NCBI GenBank assembly: GCA_017856435.1
Contig: JAFMFB010000005.1
Coordinates: 1-64,000, forward strand
DNA: 64,000 nt
Reading direction: 5' to 3'
Source of the DNA: Burkholderiaceae bacterium
GTDB taxonomy: Bacteria > Pseudomonadota > Gammaproteobacteria > Burkholderiales > Burkholderiaceae_C
Shown here: one piece after another, positions 8,354 to 17,083 of the stretch
How positions within the stretch are numbered: position 1 is the first letter of the stretch
How the letters are laid out: every line of letters starts with the position of its first letter
Notes under the pieces: model-generated
Seen by the model: only the letters and a program-made list of their open reading frames with translations
Database searches by the model: none
Told to the model about the DNA's origin: nothing
Position numbers and translations under genes: made by a program

Positions 8354-8786
8354 ATGCCTGTGTGGCCTTGCGTTGAACACAGTCGATATAGGCCATCCCG
8401 TCAGGTGATCGCCCGGACCGCTGACTTTCCCACAACATGCGACCCAGGCACTCCATGGCTGCATGGTGCGCCAAGTGCAGCGAGTCATGCCGCGAGGCCA
8501 GCAGTTCGACGGCCTGCCGAATCCCCCGGGGCTGGTCAATGCTGCACTGTTCACTAATGGACAGATGCAGAGAGAGGTGCAGAAAAGGGTTCTCGCGCTG
8601 TTCGCTGGCACTGGACATACTGTTGAGTGCGCCCTCCAGGTCAGCCAGGTCGGCATGGTATTCAGGATGCTCTGCAATCCAGCCGCTGGCCAGGGTTTCG
8701 ATGGCCTGCATGGGTTGCTTGGCCTGGGCTTTGGCATAGACAGCGCAAAAAAAGCGCCTGACATCGGCTTGCGAGGGTTCAAACAT
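8352..8786 (-). CDS. DUF1841 family protein
   Basis: A 144-residue protein starting MFEPSQADVRRFFCAVY, with HPEYHADLADLEGAL in the middle and NPFLHLSLHLSISEQ, the conserved core of DUF1841. The family is common in Betaproteobacteria and has no established function. The frame extends to 8870, but the family N-terminus begins at the ATG at 8786. An alternative-frame ORF on the same strand (8252-8809) is a shadow. Confidence 0.85.
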   Translation of the reverse strand: MFEPSQADVRRFFCAVYAKAQAKQPMQAIETLASGWIAEHPEYHADLADLEGALNSMSSASEQRENPFLHLSLHLSISEQCSIDQPRGIRQAVELLASRHDSLHLAHHAAMECLGRMLWESQRSGRSPDGMAYIDCVQRKATQA

Positions 8787-8913
8787 GACCCCAAGCATAC
8801 GCCAGTCAACCTTGCGCAGGCAGCTTTGAGGGTGTTTAAAGAAGGAAAGAGCAGCCAATGACGGCAGCAAAATCGCCTACACTTTGCGGCTTGCTTTCCC
8901 TGTAGCGAATGCC

Positions 8914-9615
8914 ATGATCAACAAAATTGCCAATTCGGTCGCCCAAGCGCTGGACGGAATCAAGGATGGCGCCACCATCATGATTGGCGGCTTCGGAACG
9001 GCCGGTATTCCCAACGAGCTGATCGACGGTCTGATCGCTCACGGTGCCAAAGACCTGACCATTGTCAACAACAACGCGGGCAACGGCGAGCAGGGGCTGG
9101 CTGGCCTGCTCAAGACCGGGCGCGTCCGCAAAATCATCTGCAGCTTTCCTCGCCAGACTGACAGCTATGTGTTTGACGAGCTTTATCGCAGCGGCAAGCT
9201 GGAGCTGGAACTGGTGCCACAGGGCAACCTGTCCGAGCGCATCCGCGCTGCTGGCGCTGGAATCGGTGCTTTCTTCACGCCCACCGGCTATGGCACCGAA
9301 CTGGCCAAGGGCAAGGAGACCCGGCTGATCGATGGCAAGTACTATGTGCTGGAGTACCCAATCCAGGGTGATGTCGCCCTGATCAAGGCCGAGTCTGGCG
9401 ATCGCTGGGGCAACCTGACCTATCGCATGACCGCCCGCAATTTTGGCCCGAGCATGGCCATGGCCTGCAAGCGCACGGTGGCCAGCGTTCACGAAATTGT
9501 CGAGCTCGGGGCGCTGGATCCTGAGACCATCGTCACGCCGGCGATCTTTGTCAGTCAGATCGTGAAAATTCCTCGTCAGGCCACCCAGGCAGGCGGGTTC
9601 AAGAAAACTGCATGA
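8914..9615 (+). CDS. pcaI: 3-oxoadipate CoA-transferase subunit A
   Basis: A 233-residue alpha subunit of a class I CoA-transferase, which moves CoA from succinyl-CoA to 3-oxoadipate at the end of the beta-ketoadipate pathway. The glycine-rich MIGGFGTAGIPNEL motif and NNNAGNGEQGL follow the N-terminus. The ATG at 8914 is preferred to the upstream TTG at 8884. The stop overlaps the start of the beta subunit (ATGA), and a PcaF-type thiolase follows, which favours pcaI over the related acetoacetate transferase scoA. Sequence alone cannot fully separate the two. Confidence 0.88.
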   Translation: MINKIANSVAQALDGIKDGATIMIGGFGTAGIPNELIDGLIAHGAKDLTIVNNNAGNGEQGLAGLLKTGRVRKIICSFPRQTDSYVFDELYRSGKLELELVPQGNLSERIRAAGAGIGAFFTPTGYGTELAKGKETRLIDGKYYVLEYPIQGDVALIKAESGDRWGNLTYRMTARNFGPSMAMACKRTVASVHEIVELGALDPETIVTPAIFVSQIVKIPRQATQAGGFKKTA

Positions 9616-10259
9616 GCATGAGTTACACAAAACGCAACAAGGACCAGCTCGCCGCCCGTATCGCGCAGGACATTCCGGAGGGCGCCGTGGTCAATCTGGG
9701 CATTGGTCAGCCAACTCTGGTGGCCAACCATATTCCCGCCAACCGCGAGGTGCTGCTGCACAGCGAAAACGGCATGCTGGGCATGGGCCCGGCACCCGCA
9801 CCCGGTCAGGAGGATTACGACCTGATCAACGCGGGCAAGCAGCCGGTCACTCTGTTGCCAGGGGGGTCTTTTTTTCACCACACCGATAGTTTTGCCATGA
9901 TGCGCGGCGGCCATCTGGATATCTGCGTCCTGGGCGCGTTTCAGGTATCGCCTCAGGGAGACCTGGCCAACTGGCACACCGGTGAGGCAGATGCCATCCC
10001 TGCCGTTGGGGGCGCGATGGATCTGGCCGTGGGTGCCAGGCAGACCTGGGTGATGATGGACCTGTTGACCAAAAAAGGGGAGAGCAAAATTGTTGCCCAG
10101 TGCAGCTACCCTCTGACGGGCATTGCCTGCGTGAGGCGGGTCTATACCGATCTGGCCACTTTCGAATGTTCCCCGCAGGGGTTGCGCCTGATCGACAAGG
10201 TGGACGGCCTAAGCCATGAGGAACTCGAAAAACTGGTTGGTTTGCCGATTGCGGCATAG
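9612..10259 (+). CDS. pcaJ: 3-oxoadipate CoA-transferase subunit B
   Basis: A 215-residue beta subunit. The catalytic glutamate that forms the CoA thioester is E52 in the SENGMLG motif. GGGSFF-like (PGGSFFHHTDSFAM) and GGHLDICVLGAFQV segments are typical of the family. It starts within the stop codon of pcaI (ATGA), so the heterodimer is translationally coupled. A second ATG lies at 9618. The 101-base gap to pcaF holds an imperfect inverted repeat (about 10275-10296) without a T-run, so read-through into pcaF is likely. Confidence 0.9.
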   Translation: MSMSYTKRNKDQLAARIAQDIPEGAVVNLGIGQPTLVANHIPANREVLLHSENGMLGMGPAPAPGQEDYDLINAGKQPVTLLPGGSFFHHTDSFAMMRGGHLDICVLGAFQVSPQGDLANWHTGEADAIPAVGGAMDLAVGARQTWVMMDLLTKKGESKIVAQCSYPLTGIACVRRVYTDLATFECSPQGLRLIDKVDGLSHEELEKLVGLPIAA

Positions 10260-10360
10260 CCTGAGTTCAAGCGGCCAACGGCTTCTGCCGGTTGCGTGAT
10301 ACCTATACCCCTGGGTGGTGACCGGTGTCCTCGGCATTTAATTTTCTGGAGTAAACAAGC

Positions 10361-11563
10361 ATGAACCAAGCCTTTATCTGTGATGCCCTACGCACCCCAT
10401 TTGGTCGCTACGGCGGCGTGCTGTCCTCGGTGCGGACCGACGATCTTGGGGCCATCCCGATCGCTGCCCTGATGGCACGCAATCCCAAGGTGGACTGGAC
10501 TGCACTGAGCGATGTGATTTATGGCTGCGTCAATCAGGCCGGTGAAGACAACCGCAATGTGGGTCGCATGGCCAGTCTGCTGGCGGGTCTGCCGCAGGAG
10601 GTGTCTGCGTCCACCGTCAACCGTCTATGTGGCTCGGGTCTCGATGCCCTGGGCAGCGCCGCGCGTGCGATCAAGTCGGGCGAGGCCAACCTGATGATTG
10701 CTGGCGGTGTGGAGAGCATGAGCCGTGCGCCATTTGTGATGGGCAAGGCCGAGACCGCTTTCAGTCGGAGTGCCGAGATTTTTGATACCACCATCGGTTG
10801 GCGCTTTGTCAATAAGTTGATGAAGCAAAAGTATGGCACCCACTCCATGCCCGAGACGGCAGAAAATGTGGCGGATGATTACAAGGTCAACCGCCAGGAT
10901 CAGGATGCGATGGCGCTGGCCTCCCAGCTCAAGGCGGTAGCCGCCCAGAAGGCCGGATTCTTCGATGCAGAGATCACTCCAGTCACGATCGCCCAACGCA
11001 AGGGCGATCCCTTGGTGGTCAGCAAGGATGAGCACCCCCGCGAAACCTCGCTCGAGGCCCTGGCCAAGCTCAAACCCATTGTGCGCGAAGGCGGCACCAT
11101 TACGGCGGGCAATGCCTCAGGGGTCAATGACGGCGCCTGTGCCCTACTGTTGGCCAGTGAAGAGGCTGCCAAGAAACATGGCCTGACGCCTCGTGCCCGC
11201 ATTGTGGGCATGGCGACCGCTGGGGTGGCGCCCCGCATCATGGGCATTGGCCCGGCGCCCGCCACCCAGAAGGTGCTGGCGCTGACCGGGCTGAAGATCG
11301 AGCAAATGGATGTGATCGAGCTGAACGAAGCCTTTGCCGCGCAGGGCTTGGCCGTGCTGCGTCTGCTGGGGGTTGCAGATGATGATCCCCGGGTCAATCC
11401 CAACGGGGGTGCCATTGCCCTGGGCCATCCCTTGGGCGCCTCAGGCGCACGTCTGGCCACAACGGCTGTTAACCAGCTGCACCGCACCGGCGGGCGTTAC
11501 GCCTTGTGCACCATGTGCATTGGCGTGGGTCAGGGCATTGCGGTAGTGCTTGAGCGGGTTTGA
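10361..11563 (+). CDS. pcaF: 3-oxoadipyl-CoA thiolase
   Basis: A 400-residue thiolase that cleaves 3-oxoadipyl-CoA into acetyl-CoA and succinyl-CoA. The acyl-accepting cysteine is C90 (NRLCGSG), H356 lies in GHPLGASGAR, and the second active cysteine is C386 in CTMCIGVGQG. All three catalytic residues of the family are present. It follows pcaIJ in the same direction and completes the last two steps of aromatic degradation. No upstream pca genes or PcaR-type regulator are in the window. Confidence 0.92.
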   Translation: MNQAFICDALRTPFGRYGGVLSSVRTDDLGAIPIAALMARNPKVDWTALSDVIYGCVNQAGEDNRNVGRMASLLAGLPQEVSASTVNRLCGSGLDALGSAARAIKSGEANLMIAGGVESMSRAPFVMGKAETAFSRSAEIFDTTIGWRFVNKLMKQKYGTHSMPETAENVADDYKVNRQDQDAMALASQLKAVAAQKAGFFDAEITPVTIAQRKGDPLVVSKDEHPRETSLEALAKLKPIVREGGTITAGNASGVNDGACALLLASEEAAKKHGLTPRARIVGMATAGVAPRIMGIGPAPATQKVLALTGLKIEQMDVIELNEAFAAQGLAVLRLLGVADDDPRVNPNGGAIALGHPLGASGARLATTAVNQLHRTGGRYALCTMCIGVGQGIAVVLERV

Positions 11564-11583
11564 ACGGACGGACTTGTCAACCA

Positions 11584-12225
11584 ATGAGTGATTCAAAACA
11601 GGCTTCAACCGGGTTTGCCGATGCGGCGGCCACCTGGAACCAGCGCTTCGCCACCGACGACTATATTTTCGGGACTGAGCCGAACGCCTGGTTGCGCGAG
11701 CATGCCGGTGTCTGGCAGCCCGGGCAACGGGTCTTGTGTGTGGCCGATGGCGAGGGCCGCAACAGTGTCTGGCTGGCCCGCCAGGGCCTGCAAGTTGATG
11801 CCTTTGACGTCGCAGAACTCGGTCTGGCCAAGGCACGGCGTCTGGCTGAAGCTCAGGGTGTGCAAGTCAACTACAGCCTGGCCGATTGCGATAGCTTTGA
11901 TTATGGTCAGCAGCGCTATGACGGAGTCGTTGCCATATTTGTGCAATTTGCCGATCCGGCGATGCGTGAACGTCAGTTTGCGAACATCCGCAACTGTCTG
12001 AAGCCTGGCGGTTATTTGGTGTTGCAGGGCTACACCCCCAAGCAACTGGAGTACAACACCGGGGGGCCTGGCATTGCCTCACACCTCTACACCGAAGCAA
12101 TGTTGCGATCCTCTTTTGCAGACTTTGACATCGTGACATTGCGCGATTACGAGGCTGAGCTCAACGAAGGTGGGCGCCACAAGGGGATGTCGGCTCTGAT
12201 GGGTCTGGTGGCTCGCAAGCCCTGA
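11584..12225 (+). CDS. Class I SAM-dependent methyltransferase (TehB-like)
   Basis: A 213-residue methyltransferase. SAM motif I is VLCVADGEGRNSVWLA near residue 49, followed by the acidic post-I strand VDAFDVAELGL and the motif II/III region YDGVVAIFVQF. The DGEGRN form is typical of small TehB-like enzymes that methylate thiols or oxyanions. The substrate is not evident. The ATG at 11584 begins 20 bases after pcaF ends, so it may be co-transcribed. A possible start at 11560 overlaps pcaF and lacks family sequence. Confidence 0.82.
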   Translation: MSDSKQASTGFADAAATWNQRFATDDYIFGTEPNAWLREHAGVWQPGQRVLCVADGEGRNSVWLARQGLQVDAFDVAELGLAKARRLAEAQGVQVNYSLADCDSFDYGQQRYDGVVAIFVQFADPAMRERQFANIRNCLKPGGYLVLQGYTPKQLEYNTGGPGIASHLYTEAMLRSSFADFDIVTLRDYEAELNEGGRHKGMSALMGLVARKP

Positions 12226-12349
12226 ACGCCAGGCTTGGGGGCTGGCCACTAAAAATTCACCCGGTTTGCAGTGACTGAACGGACACGGTTCAGCAGTATG
12301 ATGCAGCGACAACGGGCCGCCCTGACTTCTTCATAACAACCTGGCCCGC

Positions 12350-13123
12350 GTGGACGTTCTCTTGGACCTGCCCTTCAATACCGATCCCTTTTTCTATTTG
12401 GTTGCCATACCGGCCGTCTTGTTGGTCGGTATCAGTAAAAGTGGTTTTGGTATGGGTTTTGGCGCGCTGGCCACCCCACTGATGGCCATGTCGGTCTCGG
12501 TGCCGCAAGCTGCCGCCATCCTGATGCCGCTGTTATCAGCCATCGACCTGCTGGGCATCAGGGCCTTGCGCAAGGATCTGGACAAAAAGTTGCTGCATTT
12601 CCTGTTGCCCTGGGCCTTGCTTGGCACCGTCATTGGGGCGGTGTTGTTTGGTTTGCTGGATGCCAAACTGGTTGCGGGCATTGTGGGTGTCCTGACCTTG
12701 CTGGCGCTGGCACAACGCTTTTTTTTCCCTCCCCGACCCGACAGTCCGCCTCCACCGCGTTGGGCCGGCGCCATCCTGACAACGGCCACCGGCTTCACCA
12801 GCTTTGTGGCGCATGCCGGTTCCCCACCCATCAGTGCCTATGTGCTGCCGCTGCGCATGCCGCCCCTGGTTTACGCCGCCACGATGAACTATCTGTTTTT
12901 CTATATCAACCTAGCCAAGTGGGGCCCTTATGCGTTGTTGGGGCTTTTCAGTGTCAGCAACCTGCTGTCTTCACTGGTGCTGTTGCCGCTGGTTCCCCTG
13001 GGCGTCTGGATCGGGGTGCGGATGGCCAGGCGGATCAGCCCCACGCTCTTTTACCGGCTGGTCTATACCGGCCTGTTCCTGACTGGAAGCAAGCTGGTCT
13101 GGGACGGTTTTTTCAAGGCCTGA
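12350..13123 (+). CDS. TauE/SafE family membrane permease
   Basis: A 257-residue integral membrane protein with about eight hydrophobic helices and the two TauE/SafE (DUF81) repeats. Visible signatures are GISKSGFGMGFGALATPLMA near residue 26 and TGFTSFVAHAGSPPISAYVLP near residue 145. Family members export or import sulfur oxyanions and other organic anions. The substrate is unknown here. The start is GTG. The preceding 124 bases show no clear promoter. Confidence 0.87.
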   Translation: MDVLLDLPFNTDPFFYLVAIPAVLLVGISKSGFGMGFGALATPLMAMSVSVPQAAAILMPLLSAIDLLGIRALRKDLDKKLLHFLLPWALLGTVIGAVLFGLLDAKLVAGIVGVLTLLALAQRFFFPPRPDSPPPPRWAGAILTTATGFTSFVAHAGSPPISAYVLPLRMPPLVYAATMNYLFFYINLAKWGPYALLGLFSVSNLLSSLVLLPLVPLGVWIGVRMARRISPTLFYRLVYTGLFLTGSKLVWDGFFKA

Positions 13124-13177
13124 GGCCTGCCTGACCCTGAGACCTTGAATCTGCAGCAGCAGACCCAGGGCAAAACA

Positions 13178-13206
13178 AAACGGCCAGCTTCCAAGGCTGG
13201 CCGTTT
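13178..13206 (-). terminator. Terminator between the TauE permease and the FAH-family gene
   Basis: A perfect 11-bp stem (13178-13188 with 13196-13206) and a 7-base loop. On the minus strand it is followed by a T-rich tail, so it mainly ends the FAH-family unit. It may also stop the convergent permease transcript. Confidence 0.75.
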
Positions 13207-13230
13207 ACTGAACAAAGAGGTGCGAGGGCG

Positions 13231-14106
13231 TCAGACCGTCTCGTCGGCAATGGTGTTGGACAACACCCCGATGCCTTCGATGTCAATTTCACAAATATCG
13301 CCAGGGGCCATCCACACTGGTGGCGTGCGGGCATAGCCCACACCGGCTGGAGTTCCGGTGATGATGACATCACCCGGCTCAAGCGTCAGGCACTCGGTGA
13401 TGATGACCAGCGATTCGACCACATTCCAGAGGAAGTCGGTGGTATTGGCATCCTGCATGACCTTGCCGTTCAGTCGTGACTGAATCCGCAACCCGGCTGC
13501 ACCTGGGGGCAATTCATCGGGAGTGACCAGCCACGGGCCCAGCGGACCCGTCTGATCGAAATTCTTGCCGATCGTCCACTGGTTGGTCTTGCGCTGATAG
13601 TCGCGAATGCTGCCATCATTACAGCAGGTATAGCCGGCTATGCAGTCCAGCGCGTTGTCCTTATCCAGGTGGCGCGCCCGTTTGCCGATCACCACCGCCA
13701 ATTCGGCCTCGTAATCGAGCTTGCTGGAAGCCTTGGGGCGAATGATGGGTTGCTGATGGGCTGTCAGGGAGCTTGCGCCGCGCAGGAAGAAGCTCGGGTA
13801 TTCCGGCCTGGCGTGGCCACCTTCCTTGGCGTGATCAGCGTAGTTCAATCCCAGGCAAACTACTTTGCCGGGTCGCGGTACCACGGGCAGAAAACGCACC
13901 CCCGCCAGTGGCTTGGTGGCCTGGGCGCCCGCCTGAGTTGCAGCTTTTTGGGCCGCCTCCAGTCCACCGGCTAAGGCCAGCAGCTGGCCCATATCGCCTG
14001 GCAGTTGGGGCGCGGCCAATGACAGATCGACAAATTCGCTGGCATCCTTGCCCTTGAGTACACCGATTTTGCCGCGGCCCTGCTCTTCAAAACTAATCAA
14101 ACGCAT
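13231..14106 (-). CDS. Fumarylacetoacetate hydrolase (FAH) family protein
   Basis: A 291-residue enzyme of the FAH family, metal-dependent hydrolases or decarboxylases of 2-oxo acids and acylpyruvates. The core motifs are GLNYADHAKEGG, the metal-ligand DYEAELAVVIGK, and the C-terminal IITGTPAGVGYARTPPVWM. The start at 14106 has GGAAAT upstream. The longer frame to 14187 overlaps the preceding gene. It lies 38 bases after a Bug/TctC receptor gene and was probably acquired with it as a uptake-plus-catabolism pair. The substrate cannot be named. Confidence 0.88.
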   Translation of the reverse strand: MRLISFEEQGRGKIGVLKGKDASEFVDLSLAAPQLPGDMGQLLALAGGLEAAQKAATQAGAQATKPLAGVRFLPVVPRPGKVVCLGLNYADHAKEGGHARPEYPSFFLRGASSLTAHQQPIIRPKASSKLDYEAELAVVIGKRARHLDKDNALDCIAGYTCCNDGSIRDYQRKTNQWTIGKNFDQTGPLGPWLVTPDELPPGAAGLRIQSRLNGKVMQDANTTDFLWNVVESLVIITECLTLEPGDVIITGTPAGVGYARTPPVWMAPGDICEIDIEGIGVLSNTIADETV

Positions 14107-14144
14107 GTGATTTCCAATTGGGAATAAAAAAGAAGTTCGGGATG

Positions 14145-15128
14145 TTATTCGACTTTGGCGCCGGTGCTCTTGACCACAGCGGCCCATTTGGTCACTTCGT
14201 CGCTGAGAAAAGCGCCAAATTGGGCAGACGTGTTCTGGGCTGATTCCATGCCCAGGCTGACAAATTTTTCTTTGGAGGCTGGCAGGGCCATGGCCTTGTT
14301 GATCTCGGCATTGATGCGCTCGACCAAAGCCGGCGGGGTGCCCGCAGGTAGGAAGAACCCAACCCAGGTGTAGTCATCAAAGTCCTTGTAGCCAAACTCG
14401 GTGATCGACGGCACATCCGGCAACAAGGGGTTGCGCTTGGCGCTGGTCACGGCGATCGCCCTGAGCTTGCCGGCCTTGATCTGAGGCACTGCCGGGGGCA
14501 TCGAGGTCGATGACATGGAGGTGTGACCCGCCACTACAGCCCCCACGGCCTGAGCGGGTTGATAGGGCACATGGGTGATATCCACCTTGGCAGCGGCTTT
14601 GAGTCGTTCCATGGAAAGGTGGGTGGTGGTACCGATGCCCGAGGAGGCATAGGTGAGTTTTTGCTTGCGCGCCAACTCGACCAGTTCATTGAGGTCTTTG
14701 GCCGGGGTGCTGGGGTTGACCGCCAGAATGTTGGGGGTGCGAGGCCCCAGGGCGAGTGGGACAAAATCTTTCAGCGGGTCATAACCTGCATTGGGGTAGA
14801 GCGAGGGGTTGACCGAGTAGGCCACGCTGTGTACCAAGATGGTGTAGCCGTCAGGGGTGGCGCGCTTGACCTGACCGGTGGCGATATTGCCGCCGGCACC
14901 CGGTTTGTTTTCCACAATGAAATTACCGCCTGTGGTTTCACCCAGCTTTTGCGCCACGACCCGAGCAATCACATCGGTGAAGGCGCCCGGTCCAAACCCG
15001 ACAACGATGTTCACCGGCTTGGCCTTGGGCCAGTCCGCGGGCGACTGTGCGCTGGCTTGGCCAGCAAACAACAAGCCGCCAAGGGTCAGCAGCGAGACAA
15101 GCAAGGATGTCCGGGGTAGGCTAGTCAT
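14145..15128 (-). CDS. Bug/TctC-family periplasmic solute-binding protein
   Basis: A 327-residue exported receptor with a signal peptide ending near GQASAQS (residue 28). Family signatures are the KPVNIVVGFGPGAFTDVIAR opening, VENKPGAGGNI, and PDGYTILVHS. Bug proteins bind small organic acids and serve tripartite tricarboxylate transporters or signalling. GGAGA stands before the ATG. It heads an operon with the FAH-family enzyme downstream. It shares a 32-base identical segment with the Bug gene at 27318. Confidence 0.93.
   Translation of the reverse strand: MTSLPRTSLLVSLLTLGGLLFAGQASAQSPADWPKAKPVNIVVGFGPGAFTDVIARVVAQKLGETTGGNFIVENKPGAGGNIATGQVKRATPDGYTILVHSVAYSVNPSLYPNAGYDPLKDFVPLALGPRTPNILAVNPSTPAKDLNELVELARKQKLTYASSGIGTTTHLSMERLKAAAKVDITHVPYQPAQAVGAVVAGHTSMSSTSMPPAVPQIKAGKLRAIAVTSAKRNPLLPDVPSITEFGYKDFDDYTWVGFFLPAGTPPALVERINAEINKAMALPASKEKFVSLGMESAQNTSAQFGAFLSDEVTKWAAVVKSTGAKVE
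14884..14915. repeat. 32-base segment identical to one in a second Bug gene
   Basis: This segment inside the Bug gene at 14145 is identical to 28066-28097 in the Bug gene at 27318, and differs at three positions from 59315-59346 in the Bug gene at 58570. It encodes the conserved VENKPGAGGNI motif. The identity at synonymous sites suggests recent common origin or gene conversion. Confidence 0.85.
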
Positions 15129-15182
15129 GACGGGTCTCCAGAAGGGTTATGCAAAATAGGCAGGCGAGATGTTAATCCCAAA

Positions 15183-15215
15183 ACCTGCTCGTTCAGGTGC
15201 AAGGTTTGACAAACC
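15183..15215. promoter_or_regulatory. Two short inverted repeats in the divergent Bug/MaoC gap
   Basis: The 225-base gap between the Bug gene and the MaoC-like gene holds ACCTG-N6-CAGGT (15183-15198) and GGTTT-GAC-AAACC (15203-15215). Their position in a divergent promoter region fits regulator binding sites. No regulator gene is adjacent and no clear promoter hexamers were found. Confidence 0.3.
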
Positions 15216-15353
15216 AGGAAACCCGCTGCTGTCTTGCGATCGAAGACAATCGGCCAGATACCCAACTATGGCCCAAACAAAACTCAAGCGAGACTCAACC
15301 GGTACTTAGTCAAGATTCAACTGATACACACTAAGAAATTACAAAATACCCTT

Positions 15354-15809
15354 ATGCGAACCTTTCAAACCTTGCGCGAATTGCACGATCTCGTGGGTCA
15401 GGAAGTGGCTGTCAGCGACTGGACAACCATTACCCAGGAGCAGATCAACCGTTTTGCTGATGCCACCGGGGATCATCAGTGGATTCATGTGGATGTTGAG
15501 CGCGCCAAAGCCGGTCCGTTTGGTGCGCCAATCGCGCATGGATTTCTGACGCTGTCCTTGTTGCCGAAGTTTTTTGAGTCATCCGTGCGGTTCGAACAGA
15601 CCCGCATGGCAGTCAACTACGGTCTGAACCGGGTACGCTTCATGGCCCCGGTGCCCGTGGGCAGTCGACTGCGCGCCCGACTCAACCTCTTGCAATGCCA
15701 GGACATTGATAACCAGGGCATCCAGATCACCTGGCTGGTGACGGTGGAGCGCGAAGGTCAGGACAAGCCGGTCTGTATTGCCGAATCGATCACCCGCCGG
15801 TATCCCTGA
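15354..15809 (+). CDS. MaoC-like (R)-hydratase
   Basis: A 151-residue hot-dog-fold protein of the MaoC/NodN type, which hydrates enoyl-CoA thioesters. The catalytic hydratase motif is visible as FADATGDHQWIHVD followed by FGAPIAHGFLTLSLLP, with aspartate and histidine in the expected places. The open frame starts at 15234, but the family N-terminus begins at the ATG at 15354. It is alone on the plus strand between a divergent Bug gene and convergent trmL. Confidence 0.85.
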   Translation: MRTFQTLRELHDLVGQEVAVSDWTTITQEQINRFADATGDHQWIHVDVERAKAGPFGAPIAHGFLTLSLLPKFFESSVRFEQTRMAVNYGLNRVRFMAPVPVGSRLRARLNLLQCQDIDNQGIQITWLVTVEREGQDKPVCIAESITRRYP

Positions 15810-15842
15810 TTCAACCGAGCCAATGCACAGCGGCTTGACGAA

Positions 15843-16307
15843 TCAGATCGCAAAGCCGTTTTGTCGCCAGGCTTCATAGACCGTGATCGCCACGGCATTG
15901 GAGAGGTTCAGGCTGCGTTGACCAGACCGCATCGGCAGCCTGAGTTGTTGCGAGGGCGCAAAGTCGGCGCGCACGGCCTCGGACAGGCCGCGGGTTTCGG
16001 CGCCAAAGACCAGGTAGTCGCCTGGTTGGAATTGAATGTCGTGGACCTTGCGAGTGCCGCGGGTCGTCAGGGCAAACATTCTTTCTGGACGGACTTGCTG
16101 GGCCGAGAGAAAGGCATGCCAATCGGCATGACGCAGCACTTGGGCGTATTCATGGTAGTCCAGGCCGGCGCGGCGTAGGTACCGGTCTTCCATGGCAAAT
16201 CCCAGCGGTTCGACCAGATGCAGGGTACAACCGGTATTGGCCGCCAGACGAATGACATTGCCGGTATTGGGTGGGATTTCGGGCTCCACCAGAACGATAT
16301 GAAACAT
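15843..16307 (-). CDS. trmL: tRNA (cytidine(34)-2'-O)-methyltransferase
   Basis: A 154-residue SPOUT methyltransferase that 2'-O-methylates the wobble base of tRNA-Leu. The family signatures are all present: IPPNTGNVIRLAANTGC at the N-terminus, LVFGAETRGLSE, and the knot segment LPMRSGQRSLNLSNAVAITVYEAWRQ at the C-terminus. Length is typical. It is followed at low spacing from comF upstream on the same strand (47-base gap). Confidence 0.94.
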   Translation of the reverse strand: MFHIVLVEPEIPPNTGNVIRLAANTGCTLHLVEPLGFAMEDRYLRRAGLDYHEYAQVLRHADWHAFLSAQQVRPERMFALTTRGTRKVHDIQFQPGDYLVFGAETRGLSEAVRADFAPSQQLRLPMRSGQRSLNLSNAVAITVYEAWRQNGFAI

Positions 16308-16354
16308 CCACGAATTGTCGCCCAGTCCTGTGGCCCAGCAGGGCAGCAGCCCCT

Positions 16355-17050
16355 CTATTCGGTGCGCGCCAGCACCAGGCCTGTGATATGGGCTGCGCCT
16401 GCTGCGCGCACTTCTGCAGCCGCTGCAAACAGCGAGGCGCCGCTGGTCATCACATCATCGATCAGCACAACGCGGCGGCCCACCAACTGATCACTCCGCA
16501 AGGGATCGACGGCATAGGCCCCGGCGACATTGCGCCTTCTTTCTGAGCGTGCCAGCGTGCTTTGCGCAGGAGTGTGGCGAACCCGCAGCAAGCACTGAGG
16601 TTCGATTTTTGTGGGCGACAGATGCCGGGCCAGTTCAAGGGCCTGGTTGAAGCCACGCTCACGCAGCCGCTCCTCAGACAGGGGCATGGGTAGGAGCCAG
16701 TCGCCCTGATCCAGCGCTTCCTCCACCCCGTCAGCACTGCGAAACAACAGGGCCAACGGCCGTGCCAGAGCTGGGTTGGCGCCAAACTTGAAGCGGGTGA
16801 TCACTTCGGCCCAGGGATAGGTGTAAGGTACAGCGCAGAGGCAGGCGTCCAGGGGCGGGGGCTCGCGCAGACACTGACCGCACTGAGTGACGCCTCCATG
16901 GATTGGCATGGCGCAGGTGCGGCAGCGCAGAGCAGGCTGGTTGAACTGCGCCACGCAGCTCTCGCACAGGGGCTGGCTGGGCCAAGCCCGGCAGATCGCA
17001 CAGCAACTGGGAAGTCGGTCCGCAAGACCTTGCAGCAGGGCAGGCAGCAT
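16355..17050 (-). CDS. ComF-family phosphoribosyltransferase-like protein
   Basis: A 231-residue ComF/GntX-type protein. The N-terminal zinc-binding region carries CAICRAW, CESCVAQF, CRTCAMP and CGQCL. The C-terminal PRTase domain has the PRPP-binding motif VVLIDDVMTSGASL near residue 195. The family is linked to DNA uptake in competent bacteria and to adhesion or DNA metabolism elsewhere. It is divergent from the BioC-like gene, with 33 bases between starts. comF next to biotin genes is a common proteobacterial arrangement. Confidence 0.88.
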   Translation of the reverse strand: MLPALLQGLADRLPSCCAICRAWPSQPLCESCVAQFNQPALRCRTCAMPIHGGVTQCGQCLREPPPLDACLCAVPYTYPWAEVITRFKFGANPALARPLALLFRSADGVEEALDQGDWLLPMPLSEERLRERGFNQALELARHLSPTKIEPQCLLRVRHTPAQSTLARSERRRNVAGAYAVDPLRSDQLVGRRVVLIDDVMTSGASLFAAAAEVRAAGAAHITGLVLARTE

Positions 17051-17083
17051 GGGCTCACTATACTCGCCAGGCTTCTTTCAGCC

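Noticed and set aside
10275-10296. Terminator between pcaJ and pcaF
   Set aside because: The stem has a bulge and there is no T-run after it.
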